DNA from: Sclerurus mexicanus
Lineage: Eukaryota; Chordata; Aves; Passeriformes; Furnariidae
DNA: 64,000 bases
Assembly (NCBI GenBank): GCA_013396755.1
Contig: VWZF01001846.1
Span: 124,001 to 188,000 of the forward strand
Direction of reading: 5' to 3'
The notes beneath the pieces were generated by a model. It was given only the letters and a program-made list of their open reading frames with translations, was not told the origin of the DNA and did not search any database. The translations under genes and the position numbers were made by a program. Shown here in pieces: positions 38,401-50,406 of the stretch (position 1 is the stretch's first letter; each line of letters starts with the position of its first letter).

Positions 38401-38674
38401 TGCTTCATGATCAAAAAAGCCCCCAAAACAACAACAAAATCCTAAATCCAAAGCAAAACAACATCTATTACAAAAGAAAGCAATTTAATGCAGTTTGTTT
38501 TTGTTTTGTGTTTGTTTGGGGGTTTTTAATAGATGTCATTCAGATACTAGATAAGCCATATTTTCATTTTGATGAGAGAGTAAAACAACGAACACTTGTC
38601 TGAAACTTCAGCCTAGAAAATCAGCATTGACTAGGAAATAGTATGGTGAGAAAGGAAATTCTTCAGTTATAGCA

Positions 38675-38850
38675 GATGAATGCTGGAAAAGATTGCCAAG
38701 GGCAGGTATACAATCAGCCTCAGAGAAAGAGTCAAAGCCAGTTTATACCACTGTAGACCTGGTTTAGAAACAATAAAATACTTCTACCCCTAATGCTGAG
38801 GCATTGGCCAAATGATCCAGCAGAAACCTGTTACATTCAAAGCACTCTTT
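38675..38850 (+). mobile_element. Old CR1-like 3' remnant
   Basis: GCTGGAAAAGATTGCCAAGG, TCAAAGCCAGTTTA, ACCTGGTTTAG and GGCCAAATGATCCAGCAGAA keep the order seen near the sense 3' end of diverged CR1 elements (the ending after the 'noR LP' codons). Strongly decayed, so only tentative. Confidence 0.45.
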
Positions 38851-39871
38851 TAAGAAAAATCCATTACACTGAGAATTATAATACGTTTTTTCTACTGCTC
38901 AAGGAAAAGACAAATCTGTATTTCCACTGGGTATTGTGGACATGCACCAATAATGTGTGATTGCAGCCACAAACTCCATTGAGTTGAATAAAAACAAGTG
39001 TAGCCAGCAGGTCCAGGAAGATGATTCTCTGCCTCTGCTCTGCCCCTGTGAGATTGTTGTGGGAAGAATGGGAGCTTCAGACAAAGTTTATTAGAGAAGC
39101 ACTCCCATTGTGTCACAGGTGCAGAAAGGACCCCCTTGCTTTCTAAACGCCTTCTCAGAGGTGAATCTCAGATGCAATACTAACCCTTGACTCAGTCAAC
39201 AATATATGTCTAAAGGATTATACAGGGGCAACTGAAACTTTATACAACTTTGTTCTGCAGGACGAAGGATGACAAACCAAATATATTTATATTAATAAAG
39301 TAAATTATTTATTTAAATTGATTATAATAAAGATAATTAGACAAAAATGCCTTAATCAGAATTATTTGCTACAAAGTATGGATAGCTAGCTACTAGGATA
39401 GTGCACTGTTTTTTAAGCAATATTGAAGTAATTATGTTAAGCAATTATAGTGAGGCAATTATGTTAAAGCTAGCAAAAGAGGAAGGATCATCATACAGTT
39501 TAGCAAGATAAGCTAGAAGTCCTTCCTCTGCAAAAGTGAGACTGGCCTTTTACTGTATAAAATGGTTGACTGTCAGTCATATATGCTTTTTTAGGTTATG
39601 TGGTGTCAGGCTTACTCAGCAAAATACACTTTGGGCTGAAAAAGGTGTTATCAGTTCTTTGGTTTCTTCTGCTCAACATTTCTAAATCAGTTGCATATCA
39701 GGGCACTCATATCCTTTCTGCTCCCAGCGTCAGTCAGGAAGTATCTGTCTTGCATGTCCTCATGTCTGATAGTTTGATCAAGCTGGTCTCAGCATTCTTC
39801 AACACTAAAAACAGCAGACCCTTCTTGCTCATGTTAGACACCAGATCAGTAACTATTAGGTCAGAACCATC
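38851..39871. other. Mixed unique sequence before the LTR cluster
   Basis: AT-rich to about 39590, then less so. A 120-codon plus-strand frame (39600-39962) has a hydrophobic start and runs into the following LTR-like block. No family recognised, and no support for it as a gene. Confidence 0.4.
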
Positions 39872-40545
39872 TTGTGGGGGGTGCATATGTGTGTGGAGGG
39901 AGAAGGGATGCGTAAACCTCACAGAGGTGGCATGGCATCATATCCCTCATGGTAGCCCCTGAAGCCAACACGGGGAAGCTCCAGAGTGGCTGCCAGTCAC
40001 AAACAGCCCTGAAAAACTATAACACTCCACAATTCCTGGACTCCCTGACCCAAATCATATTGTCAGGGACAATTGGCAGGGACAGCGAGGACACTGCCCT
40101 CACACTGGTCTGGGATCCCAGAGTGGCTGGGGGGTCAGAGGCCCTGCCTGGGGGGGGGGTTGGCCATAGAGACCAGAGAAGATAAAAACAGAGGTTTTAG
40201 GGTGCCACGTGTCACAGCCCTGCCATCTGGACACGTGAAAGCTGGTCCACAAGGTTCCAGTGGTAGCTTTATGATCTGTCTCTCCCTCTTTCTCCTTCTC
40301 TCTTCTTACTTCCTCTGCTTCTCTTTCTTTGCTCCTTTCTTGATGCTTTGGGTGGCTTGGAGCTGGAGGGATTGCATCCTGAAATAAGTGTTGTGGTATA
40401 AGTATGTGCTGAGTTGGTAGTGTGGTGGAACATTGTACATAGTTTATGTAGTGGCCTTTTTGAACCTTTGCCAAGTTCCTTATTTCTTCCCCTAAATTAA
40501 TAAAGATATATCTTGGGAACAAGTTTGTGGCTTATTCTCTTGACT
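39872..40545 (+). mobile_element. LTR-like element A
   Basis: Contains a GC-rich U3-like part with a run of ten G (40150-40159), AGATAAAAACAG near 40180 as a possible TATA element, a long pyrimidine tract (about 40265-40350), and AATAAA at 40499-40504 after TGCCAAGTTCCTTATTT. The same ordered words recur in element B at 40835-41535, so both belong to one LTR family on the plus strand. The minus-strand 140-codon frame across it is antisense and should not be annotated. The left edge is approximate. Confidence 0.6.
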
Positions 40546-40759
40546 GTATCTTGAGGTATTAAAGAATCCTATATATATATATAATTTAGAGTAAAACTCC
40601 TACCTGAGCCCATGAGCCCTCAGCTCCAGGGCCAGAGTGCTCCAGCTCAATCTTACCACTGATCAGAAGATTCTCCTTGCTCCAGCGAACACAGCAGATC
40701 CTCCCTGCTCAAGCCATCACTGATAACTAGTAAACAAGACAGAGTCTGAGCTACTCTAT

Positions 40760-40834
40760 CCCTACCAAGGTAGAGCATCCTGCTGCAGAGACTCCACCTG
40801 GAGTACTGTGTCCATCTCTGTGGGCCCTCTGAGG
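40760..40834 (+). mobile_element. CR1 LINE fragment, upstream part
   Basis: CTCCACCTGGAGTACTGTG, TCCATCTCTGTGGGCCCT matches CR1 RT coding near HLEYCVQLWGP in the sense orientation. The next CR1 codons appear only at about 41538, after LTR-like element B, so the CR1 seems to be interrupted. Confidence 0.6.
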
Positions 40835-41535
40835 GACCGAAAAAAGTTATTAAAATTATTACTGTCTTGAAACAACTCTGCATGTGTGGAAGGGGACAGA
40901 TCTGGTTGTACCAATGGTTCTCTGCACCCCCCCATAATCCCATCTCCTTGAGAGCCTTTAGCGCAGCTATCAGTCACTGGCACGCCAAAAGCACAACCCC
41001 ACACCATGCCCTCTGGACCCCCTAAACCAGTCCCATATGGCTGGCAGACCAAAAGTCCCACCTGGGGTGAGGGCTAGCCACAGGAGTCCAGAGCAAATAA
41101 AACCAACATCATTCTGCCTCCATCATTCCATCATGCATGCTCTACTGTTCTTCAACTTCTGATAGCTGAATATATGCTGGATCTAAGGTGGAAGCTATAC
41201 TTCTCTCTTTCTTTACTTTTTCCTCTTCTCCTAATTTCCTTTTCTTGTTATTTGGATAGCTTAAATCTGGATGGGTTGGAATTTGCTATCTCAGTGCTCT
41301 GTGAAATGGTTTATGTTGATTAAATGTTAGGTTTAAACTTTTGCCAAGTTCCCTTATTTTCCAAAGTTTGCCAGTAAAATTGTGTTATTTTGACCCCCTG
41401 AGAAGCTTTGTAGTGTTTTCCCCTGTGTGGCCTCATGGTATAAAAAGAACTGAAGGCCTTTTTAAAAAACTCGATCAGGCAGATTTTTGGGATCCTGTAT
41501 TTTTTTGGTGCAAAATCCCTTTGACGTATTCATGA
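40835..41535 (+). mobile_element. LTR-like element B, apparently nested in CR1
   Basis: Shares ordered words with element A: GGCTGG(G/C), CCTGGGG, GGCTAGCCACAGGAGTCCAGAG with GCAAATAAAACC, a pyrimidine tract (about 41195-41250), and TTTTGCCAAGTTCCCTTATTTT. It ends near TTGACGTATTCA at 41532. CR1 sequence lies on both sides in the same orientation, with a short overlap around the CTCTGGGGCC word. Exact ends and target duplication are not settled. Confidence 0.6.
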
Positions 41536-42035
41536 AAAGAGCTTGGGGCCTTACAGACCCCAGAGAAAGAAAGGCCAGGAGCTGTTAGAGCAGGTCTAGA
41601 GGATGGTCACAAACATCATCAGAGGACTGGAACACTATGACTATTAGGAAAGGCTGAAAAAATTGTGGGGGTTTAGTCTGGAGAAGAAAAGGGTCCAGAC
41701 ATTATTGTAACCTTTCAACATTTAAAGGAGGCTTATAAGAAAGATGGAAAGCACTTTTTACCAATACCTGTAGTGACAAGGTAAGAGGTAATAGTTTTAA
41801 ACTGAAAGAGGTTAGCTTTACACTGGGCATAAGGAAGACATTTTTTAAAATGAGGATGGTAAGACACTGGAACAAGTTGCCCAGAGAAGTTGTGGGTGCC
41901 CCATCCTTGGATGTATTTAGAGTCAGTTTGGATCAACCTGATATAGTTTGGAGCAACCTGATATAGTGAAAGATGTTCTCTGCCCATGGCAGAGAATTCA
42001 GATTGGATGATCTGGCCTGTACAGAAGTCCCTTTT
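41536..42035 (+). mobile_element. CR1 LINE 3' portion
   Basis: AGAGCTTGGGGCCTTACAG, GAGCTGTTAGAGCAGGTCTA, GGAAAGGCTGAAAAA, GTCTGGAGAAGAAAAGGG and ACTGGAACAAGTTGCCCAGA follow the sense CR1 3' coding end and 3' region to about 42035. The octamer tail is lost. A 20-base tandem duplication with one mismatch lies inside (41927-41946 and 41947-41966). It does not encode an intact protein. Confidence 0.88.
41927..41966 (+). repeat. 20-bp tandem duplication inside CR1
   Basis: TTTGGATCAACCTGATATAG is followed at once by TTTGGAGCAACCTGATATAG, differing at one base. Other CR1 copies have this segment once, so it arose in this copy. Confidence 0.9.
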
Positions 42036-43257
42036 GAATTTTTTTCTAATTATTAGTTGCTTAAAGGAAAGTAACTAAAAGCACAAAAACACACCTTACT
42101 AATAGGATGTGAAATAATGCATTTCTACTATGCATTTCCAAAAGCATAAAGATGTGATGAGAAAAAAACCCACATAATTTAATGCCACCTCCTGAGTATA
42201 ATGAACTTTAGAATTGCATTCATTACTTCATACTAACATAAGTAATTTTATTTAATTCACCTCTCTCTTTGGACCAGAAGTCATACAATGGAGACTCTCA
42301 GAATTATACTATTTGAATGTAAGTATTCAGAGGAAAATTACAATATGTCTGGAGCTTTGCATGTCACAATTTACTTGTTCTAGGAAGGTGTGGTTTTGGC
42401 ATAGCTGATCAGCTATTTTAACCATTTTCCAACACTTTTGTGTAGCAGCATTGCTGGCTGTAGTCTTTCTCTGCACCAACCTGTTCTAGTCTCTGACCTG
42501 TTCTAATCGTCACTTATTTTTGGTCTGCATTTGTCTGTCTTGGCTCTTGTTATGCCTTTTTTGCTATACTGAAAACATCATTATAAACAGTTATATTTAC
42601 AAGATCTGATTAGATCCCTTGTTTATCTCTTTCAATAAATTTCTAAAAATCCTACAGGCTTTTTCCATGAGTTTTGTATTTTTAACACCTTTATCTCTTC
42701 AATGTGAGCCTATTAGATCTCTAGAATATTTGTCAATTAGTGTCACATGAAGAAATAAACTCACCCTAATTATTCTACTTCCTTGAAATCTATGCTTCCA
42801 GAACACTTTTTTTATATGCCATATAGGATGGAGTCTCTTTATTCCAGCATGTCAACATTCTTTTTGATGTCACCATTTGGCCAGAGGTACTGGAATCAAA
42901 AAGATGTCCTGTGAAGAACCACTTTGATCAAATATCAACCATTAGAAGCAAGAGCTTTTTTTTTAGTTTTGAAACCTCCTTTCTGGTTTAAATCAGACCT
43001 CACACTGATGAAAGATATGGAATAAATTCAATATTGTAGTCCCAGTTCTCCCACTGAGTGTTGGTAATCTGATCTATAGAAATCTCTTACAGCCTTAAAA
43101 ATATTGATATTAGAACTTATCCCAAGATAACTGAGAGGCTGAGAAGTATATCACTTCATGCACTGCCCTGGCATTGGTACCAGCCTGTCAGTCCAGTACT
43201 CTCTGGCCAGGTTCATTTAGGTTTTTAAGATAGGGAAGGTTTAATCTTTTAATATAA
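42036..43257. other. AT-rich unique sequence
   Basis: No gene or repeat recognised. Confidence 0.5.
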
Positions 43258-43495
43258 GATTTACTTACTTGAAGATAATTGACATTACACAGGATTTTGA
43301 TTTAGCATACTGTTAATGTCACAACACAAGCACAATACAGCAATTGTAATATACAGTTGGACTACAATGTAAACATGATTAGCATTACCAGTCTCAATAT
43401 GTTCATTGCCACAATGCTGGGCATTCCTAATTGCTGGGAAGGATTACATAGGCTGAAGTCAGCTCAAGCCTACTGCTCTTTTCAAGGTTCATTTT
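43258..43495 (+). repeat. Unassigned dispersed repeat, copy B
   Basis: Second copy of the segment at 31018-31275, in the same orientation. It sits at the left edge of a less AT-rich region that runs to about 45840 and is otherwise made of LTR-like blocks, so it may itself be LTR-derived. Confidence 0.8.
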
Positions 43496-44149
43496 GATAG
43501 TTGCTCAGTTTTTAGGAGCCACTTCCCCATGCTGGTCTGACTAAATCAGGAAGACATGCACGCTTTTTGATTAAATCTGGGAAGGCCACTTACACAACCA
43601 GCTGATTCATTCAACGGATATATCCACCTTCTGGTCCCCCTTGTGTTCAGGTAAGTTCAGTGGTTTTTTACAACACTTGTGGTCTCTCCTACCCTGAGCA
43701 TCTGAGCAAGTCACCTGTGCCCATCTCCTCCATGCTTTCTTCCACTGTAGGAGCTTCTTGTTTAGTCACACAGATGCACCCCACCTGAGTTTTCTCTGCT
43801 CCATAGAGAAATTGCCCTGTCACATTCTGGTGACGCTGTATCAAAGGGAGCAAGAAACAAGGACAAATCAGAGATACAAACTTGATGACAAGCCATTTAC
43901 TATTAACTTACCTTTGTTATATGATTTGACACGGGACAGATGCCTTGGCTCAAATACTCACTCAACCAAAGAATATGACTGGGGAGCCAGAGTACCACAA
44001 ACCTGCACTTTGGAATTGTAAAACATCCTTAAAACACATATTTTTTTTACCATACTTTCAAACTAATGTGGCCTCAAGCATAAATTTAAGCTGTTCTCAC
44101 TTATGTCTATTTAATACAATTGCCTCTGAAGGTCTTTGAGATCCAGAGC
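43496..44149. other. Unidentified retroelement-like sequence
   Basis: Less AT-rich than the surroundings. An 87-codon frame (43758-44021) shows no family I recognise. TTCTGGTGACGCTGTATC near 43825 slightly resembles a tRNA-Trp primer-binding site but is imperfect. Position beside LTR-like blocks suggests decayed retroviral sequence, not proven. Confidence 0.35.
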
Positions 44150-44740
44150 TAAGGACTTTGTTACCCACTCCACCCTTAGCAACAGATAAGAGCTGTAAGA
44201 TTATTATGATCAGATTCTTTAAAATTATTAGAGAGACAGCTCTGCCTAAATTAGGTGCAAATGAGACCATATGCTGAAGTCAATGGTACAGATTTTTATT
44301 TAACAGTAAATGTGAGATAGAGAGAGATAGAAATAGAGGGAAAGACAGAAGGGAGAGAGAAAGAGAGCAACAGTAAGACAGACTAATCACCAATCCATGG
44401 ATTCTGACAGTGTCCCATTGATCCTCTTCTTGTGGGCTAAATCCATCGAGGGAAGTCCAGGGTGATGAGGGGAAAAGCCCATGATGATGAAGGAAGTCCC
44501 ATACAGCAAGGGAAGAAAAACCGGAAGGAAGTCCGAGTGTGGTCTTTCATTGGGCTCAGGGTAGGTGAGGTTGTCCCTGATACCTCCCCTGGGCCATGGA
44601 GTTTTGCAATGGTTAATGTAATGCTGGATCATGGGGTATTTCACAAGTCTTTGACACCTTCTAAGATATTACAGCTGCCTGTTATGCAAGCACAAGTGAA
44701 TCTATCATGGCCCATTAGCAGAGATATATAGGTCTTTAAG
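44150..44740 (-). mobile_element. LTR-like element on the minus strand
   Basis: Read on the minus strand: a TATATA near 44730-44724, a GC-richer centre, a long CT-rich tract (complement of 44310-44375), then AATAAA at 44300-44295 in a TTAAATAAAAATCTGTACC context. That is the usual LTR order. The right edge may reach 45145, where composition is similar. No gag or pol words recognised. Frames of 85-89 codons overlap on both strands and are not convincing genes. Confidence 0.5.
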
Positions 44741-45249
44741 CTATGTGTGAATTGTCAGGGTCCTTCCCTAGAGGGGAGTTATCACAGCTGAGTCATTTGT
44801 GTAAGGACAAAGAAACATTGCCCCACCTGACAGGATTTGTGTCTCTCCTTTATCTCATTCAACATTCAATTTGTAGCCTGAGGTGCCAGGTGTGCATGCC
44901 CACAACACCTGCATGGTTACTTTGCACAGCATCAGCTTGCAATCGATTGTCTGAACCATCAGCATTCCAGTCTCTTACATGTGTGAATTCTCCTGGGATG
45001 ATAGCACATTCTTTATCTTATACTAAGTTCCCTCTACTGTCCAAATGCTTAGACATATTTGGGGAGAGGTGGGCTTCAGCGAGCAATTGCGTCTTTGCAG
45101 TTTGCTACAGTGGAACAAACTTCAGTGATTTTAACAGTGTTTAAGCCATAAACCATTTCAGTGTCTCACAGGGATGATGAAATGCATCATAGTTGTGTGC
45201 ACATCAAATGCTGTTTCGCTTACCAACAAGAAACAGCAGTAGTGTTCTC
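44741..45249. other. Unassigned sequence between two LTR-like blocks
   Basis: Mixed composition. A 133-codon frame (44743-45144) is cysteine- and serine-rich with no recognised domain. It may be the U3 of the neighbouring minus-strand LTR or unique sequence. Confidence 0.35.
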
Positions 45250-45834
45250 ATTTTAACTGGGATAGAGGTAATTTTTCTCCCCTAGTAGCTGGTGTAGTGC
45301 TCAGTTTTGGATTCAGCAAAAGGATAATATTCAAAACACACTGACGTTTCAGTTGCTGCTAAGTCAAAGTCAAGGACTTTTCAGTTTCCCATGTTCTATC
45401 AACGAGCAGGTGCACAAAAAAGCTGGGAGGGAGCATGGTCAGGACAGTTGACCTGAACTGTGATACTCCAAGTGATACTCCATACCACAGAAAATCATGA
45501 CAAGTATATAAACTGGGTGGAGCTGTCTGGGGGTTGTTCATCACTGCTCAGGGATGCCTTTGGCATCAGTCAGTGGGTAGTGAGCAATTGTATTGTGCAT
45601 CACTTGTTTTTCTTGGGTTTTATTCCTCTTTCTCTCTCCACTTCATTATTACTACTAATAATATTCTTTATAGTAATACATTTTATTTTGTTTCACTTAT
45701 TAAACTGCTCCTGTTTCAATCCACAAGGTTCACTTTTTCTTTCCAATTCTTTTCTGCATCAGCGAGGCTGGGGGTGGGGAGGGAGTAGGCAGCTCTGTGG
45801 CACTTAGTTGCTGGCTAGGGTTAAAACCTGAGAA
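45250..45834 (+). mobile_element. Solo LTR, avian endogenous retrovirus type
   Basis: Starts at ACTGGGATAGAGGTAATTTT, continues with CTAGTAGCTGGTGTAGTGCT and CAAGGACTTTTCAG, has TATAAA at 45507-45512, GAGCAATTGTATTGTGCATC at the R region, ATTAAA at 45699-45704, and ends in TTAGTTGCTGGCTAGGGTTA. Related to the 15401/22892/63799 LTRs through the start, the polyadenylation region and the end, but with a different R. The terminal bases are worn, so TG...CA is not visible. No retroviral genes adjoin. Confidence 0.85.
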
Positions 45835-48397
45835 GTAATTCATACAGTATATGGAGATGGTGCTTTATGCTTGTTTACTTGCCTTTGTAGATCAAATTGT
45901 CTAATTATGGAGGGTGGAGGGCGTTTGTTTGTTTGTTTTTAAATTGCAGGCAAAATGGCACTAGGTTCAAAATTGTTTAGTCTTAGTCTAAAAACTGAGA
46001 CCCATTTACTGGGAGAGAAGGGTCAGAAATTCTTATAAAGAAGTTGAATATGACCTTGAAGGAGGTAATGCCCTCAATACAAGACCTGGATTATTTGGGG
46101 AAAATTACTTCCTTTCAAAATAGTGTCTCAAAAGACTGCTGAGAACCTCTGGGAAAACTTGAAATATATAAAGTCATCCACTCTTTCAGCAAAAGAAAAT
46201 TTGCATTGAGTAAGACTGTCCAGACTTTCTCCTGTCTGTGGCAAATAAGTCATGGTACACTTTAAATTACCTTCACATGTCTATATTCAGAAACTGTGTA
46301 TATTAAGCCCTACTAAAGAGAAAGTGCCAGAGGTCATTAAAAAAAATCACTTGTAAAATTATTGATATTTCTGAACAAAGCAAAGGACATTTTGTATCTG
46401 TTCCTTAACTATTCATCTCTGATAAAACTGAGAAACAAGGAATAAAAAGTTGAAATAAAATAACACCAACAAGAATAGAAGAATGTTTCTTTCCTTGATT
46501 CTAATATTTTGTATTCTCCACCTATATTTTCAGTAAGAATGGGAGGTTTTCACTTTCAAATAAGGAAAACTGAAATTATTTTTCTTCAGATTTGGAAATA
46601 GGTTCCTCTACTGCCACAGAAATACCAGTAACAAAAAGGAAAGCAAAATACTACTTACCACTGACATTAAGATACATACCTCTGGGCACAAGCCAGAAAT
46701 GTTCATCTTCACAGTGTTTGGGCTTTTTGAAAGAATTTCATTTATTATTGAACTTCTTTCAAAGTACAGAAAAACTCAAATTCAAGTATACTGCTTGCTA
46801 GGAATGTGTCCTAGGCAGCATGCTGTGATATCAGATGGAGTTTACCAGTTCTACCATCATATTCTTAAATGAGAATGTCTTGAAATCTGTAGGTTAAGGT
46901 TTTGGGTGTTGTGTTTTTGTTTTGTTTTGGTTTTTTTGTTTGGTTAGGATTTTTTTTTTGGTTGGTTGATTTTTTTGTGGGGTTTTTTGTTTGTTTGTTT
47001 GTTTGCACAATAGCTACACTTGAAAGATACTTTCTTGATGTAGTTGACTTTGAAAAGGCTGTTGAAGAGGATATCTACCAAATTAAGATATGCAGTGAAA
47101 GGATCCTTTACACACTAGAACAAACCTAGAAAACATCTTTGACTGAGAAACTCTTGGGGTAAAAGTATTGTTAACTCTGTGTTTGACAGAGGATTATACA
47201 GGTTCTGAGTGGACACACTTGGTGTGTTTTAATTCTGACTACCTTTGTGTGCTAAAGTAGCTTTTTATGTATATATTATGTAATTCCAAAGACTAAATCC
47301 ACTTCAAAAAGACATATGAACACTTCAGAAGCCTTTGAGGACTACTGATAGAAAGACTAAGACTGAAACTTTCCAAAAATTGCTATCATACAACAAAGAT
47401 ACTGGAGTTAATAGGAGTGAGAAAAAGAAGTTTCTCAAAGTCTGTCGGAGGATTTTTTATCATAACAGAAAGGTGAGATTTTGGAAAGCTACACCTATTG
47501 TGCCAATGCAATTGACAGTTCAAGATACGAGTGTTACCTGCAAATAGTAGGTAATAGAATAACAATATAGAGTAGTAGTACACTGGTATCTGGTCTCATA
47601 TTATGTCAAGAGGATCAAACTACATATTGCAGAAGGTTTATAGCTGCCAAGTTAAGGAGTCTTCCAATAGAGCCATTACAAATGACCTAGATTACTTTAT
47701 TTTTAAAGGTAAATAAATGTTGCTCTTGAGATAAAGCACCAAACACAGGCAAATGGAAGAATTCTGCATTGCCTTCATCACTTTGATTTGCTCAGTGTAG
47801 GTGTCCTAGTATGTTAGATCTTGAGAAATTCCATGTATACTTATTTCTCCTTCAATCAATTACAATTCATCTACCAAATGACATATACACACATAAAGTG
47901 GGGTGTGTAACTCATCAGTATTGTAATATTAAATCTTATGTCTCTTGTTCAGATTTAGGCGGTAGACACCTTCCTAACTCAAGGACTGAGGAATTTCAAG
48001 TCAATAATTCAGGACATTTATGCAGTACAAGAAAGGATTTGACAATTATAAATAGTTCTTTCAAAACAAGCAAAGAAACAACACCTGAAAAGCCACACAA
48101 TCAAACCCCAACCCACAAAAAACCACTACAATGTATTAAATGAGAGGAGAAACCTAAGCTACTGCATAAAAATACCTGGGAATGGCTGTGGCTTGAGGAA
48201 ACCATCACTATAATTTTTAGCATGTCAGGGATTTTCTTTGAATTCCCAGACAAGAGTTTTGATCTTCAGTTTATAAACTGACTCTGTGTTGCAAAAGAAA
48301 ACAACAGGGTAGTGTTGTGTCTTAACCAGTATGCTACTCGATGAACAAATGGTCAGGTTTTGATTCTACAAGCAGGTGCCAGAATAGACTTAAACTG
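45835..48397. other. AT-rich unique sequence
   Basis: No gene recognised. Holds the T/G tract at 46896-47008. Frames of 65-110 codons, including 47811-48143, lack motifs. Confidence 0.5.
46896..47008 (+). repeat. T/G-only low-complexity tract
   Basis: GTTTT, GTTTG and GGTTTTT words with nearly no A or C. A 75-codon frame through it begins with Phe, Gly and Trp residues for this reason only. Confidence 0.85.
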
Positions 48398-48957
48398 CAT
48401 CAAAAGCAATGTGATCAGCAGGTTGAGGGAGGAGATTCTTCCCCTCTACTATACACTTGGGAGACTTCATCCAGCTCTGGGGTCCTCAACATACGAAGGG
48501 CATAGAATTGTTGGATAGTCCAGAGGATGGCCACCAAGATGATCAGGGGACTGGAGCACCTTCCCTATGAGGAAAGGCTGAGAAAGTTGGGGTTGTTCAG
48601 CCTGGAGAAGAGAAGGTTCCAGTGGGATTTTATTGTGGCCTTTCAGTATTTAAAGGGGGCCTGTAAGAAAACTGGAGAGGAACTTTTTCGCAAGGGCTTG
48701 TAGTGACAGGACAAGGGATAACGACTGAAAGAGAGGAGGTTTAGATTAGATATTAGGAACAAATTCATTACTGTGAGCATGCTAGGACACTGGAACAGGT
48801 TGCCCAGTGAAGCTGTGGATGTCCCAACCCTGAAAGTGTTGATTAGGTCTCTCATCAACATGATCTAGTGAAAGGTGTCCCTTTCAATGGCAGGGAACTG
48901 GATCTAGATGATCATTAAGGTCCGTTCCAACACAAACCATTTCACAATTCTATGAAT
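48398..48957 (+). mobile_element. CR1 LINE 3' portion
   Basis: Starts within RT coding at TGCATCAAAAGCAATGTG, runs through CCCTCTACTATACAC, CATCCAGCTCTGGGGTCC, GAGGAAAGGCTGAGAAAG and ACTGGAACAGGTTGCCCAG, and ends at CACAATTCTATGAA, close to the canonical tail. A block equal to the GAGACCTCACCTGGAGTACTG word is mostly missing. 5'-truncated; the frame is broken. Confidence 0.92.
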
Positions 48958-50406
48958 ATTGCAAAATAGATATTTTTTAAGTATATAGATCCTTCATGTA
49001 AAGGCTTATATTGAGAGGAGAGATTGGAGACAGTATTTTTTTTTTGATTTGTTAAAAGCTCTTCATCTTTGCATTAATTAAATCTTAACTAAGCAAAAGG
49101 AAATGTCAGAATTCTGGGTTAGTATAGCAGCATTTACACAGCAAGACACCCATCTTCCACTTCTTGTTCCATTGAATGTTTAACAGCTTAAAACTTAACT
49201 GAAGGGCTGCACTGATTGTGAACAGGATGGGGTCTTCAAAAATGATCTCATCCTCTTTCAACTGATTTAATGTTTAGGAGCATTCTGGGAATGTCTGAGA
49301 AGTGATTTTATTAAAATTCTAAATGCTTTTAAAAGAGTGGTGTTTTTTTTTCCCCTTAAATACAACTGTATAGTTCTCAAGTTGTTACAGTGCAGTCTTC
49401 AGGTTGCCTATGGCCTTCAAAGTTCTTTTATTCATGAACAAAAGGGTTTTTAAACTGTAGTCAACCACTAGCAGAGCTTCAATAGCTTATTAAAAGATTA
49501 TCATAAGTTCATGCCTCTGAATCAGAATCTTTGCAGTCATGAGCATCAGTCTGTTCTAATATGGCAGTGAATGAATGACTATGTACTTTTACATTGAAAT
49601 GAAAAGTTTTGAACTCTGATCACTTCAAATGATAAGCAAAAAAAAAAAGCTGATTAGTAAATAATAATAACTTTGTACAAAATGCATCATGTCATATCTC
49701 TTGAATATAACAGCACAACATTTGAATTAACACTTTATGTATCCTTCTACATGATATCTATTAAGTATATACCAAAAGTAAAACTCTTGATATAGAATGT
49801 ATCAGTTATTTAGAGAAAGCTTAAAGAAAATGACCACTGTTTAAATTCAGAAGTGCATGAGTTAAAAAAAAAATTGTTTTATAGTAAACACTTTTAAAGA
49901 AGAAAACATAACTTGAAATAAAACGTGCAAAGATATAGGTACTACTTCTTAATAAATAGCAGGATACTAGACTACAAGGCAGAGATTAAAAGATTTAAAT
50001 TTTCATAAAGAACTACTTAGAAAGAAGACATTCTAACTGTTCCCAGTTATATAAGCATGTCTTTTATTCTGTGTCACATAAACAAAATATTCAGATTCTA
50101 TTCCCTGCTATAACAAGATAAGGTATGTTAACCATGGAAGGCTTCTGCTGTATAACTGTGTCAGAGAATTTCTTTGAAAGTACTTTGGACATAGTCTTGA
50201 GAAGTAAATGAAAGTGATACAAGGATTTTGTCCCATTCTGTCACATTTCAAAAGAAGAAAAAAAAAAGATGAAAGGAAGCAAGCAAGAAAGAAAGATGAG
50301 TTTCAGTTCACTACAGTGGTGAGATTGAAATAAAGCAAATTGTAAATAACAGTAAAATATGAATATATTTAGTTCTGAGGCTCTGCAACAAGAATTTCTT
50401 CAAAGA
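48958..50406. other. AT-rich unique sequence
   Basis: No gene or repeat recognised. Confidence 0.5.

Larger units (their letters stand above)
33481..38674. other. Long AT-rich unique stretch
   Basis: No gene recognised over about 5 kb. It holds the AAATA array, a hairpin at 35372-35401 and an unplaced GC-richer piece at roughly 36840-37070 without recognisable identity. Frames of 60-83 codons show no motif. Confidence 0.5.

Noticed and set aside
40100..40522. 140-codon minus-strand frame
   Set aside because: Antisense to LTR-like element A, and its charged centre is the complement of a CT-rich tract.
43828..43842. Primer-binding-site-like word TGGTGACGCTGTATC
   Set aside because: The first seven bases fit a tRNA-Trp site, but the rest needs changes and a gap. 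The neighbouring LTR-like block is on the opposite strand, so a plus-strand provirus start is not supported.
44743..45144. 133-codon plus-strand frame
   Set aside because: Lies between two LTR-like blocks with no recognisable domain. Probably noncoding or decayed retroviral sequence.
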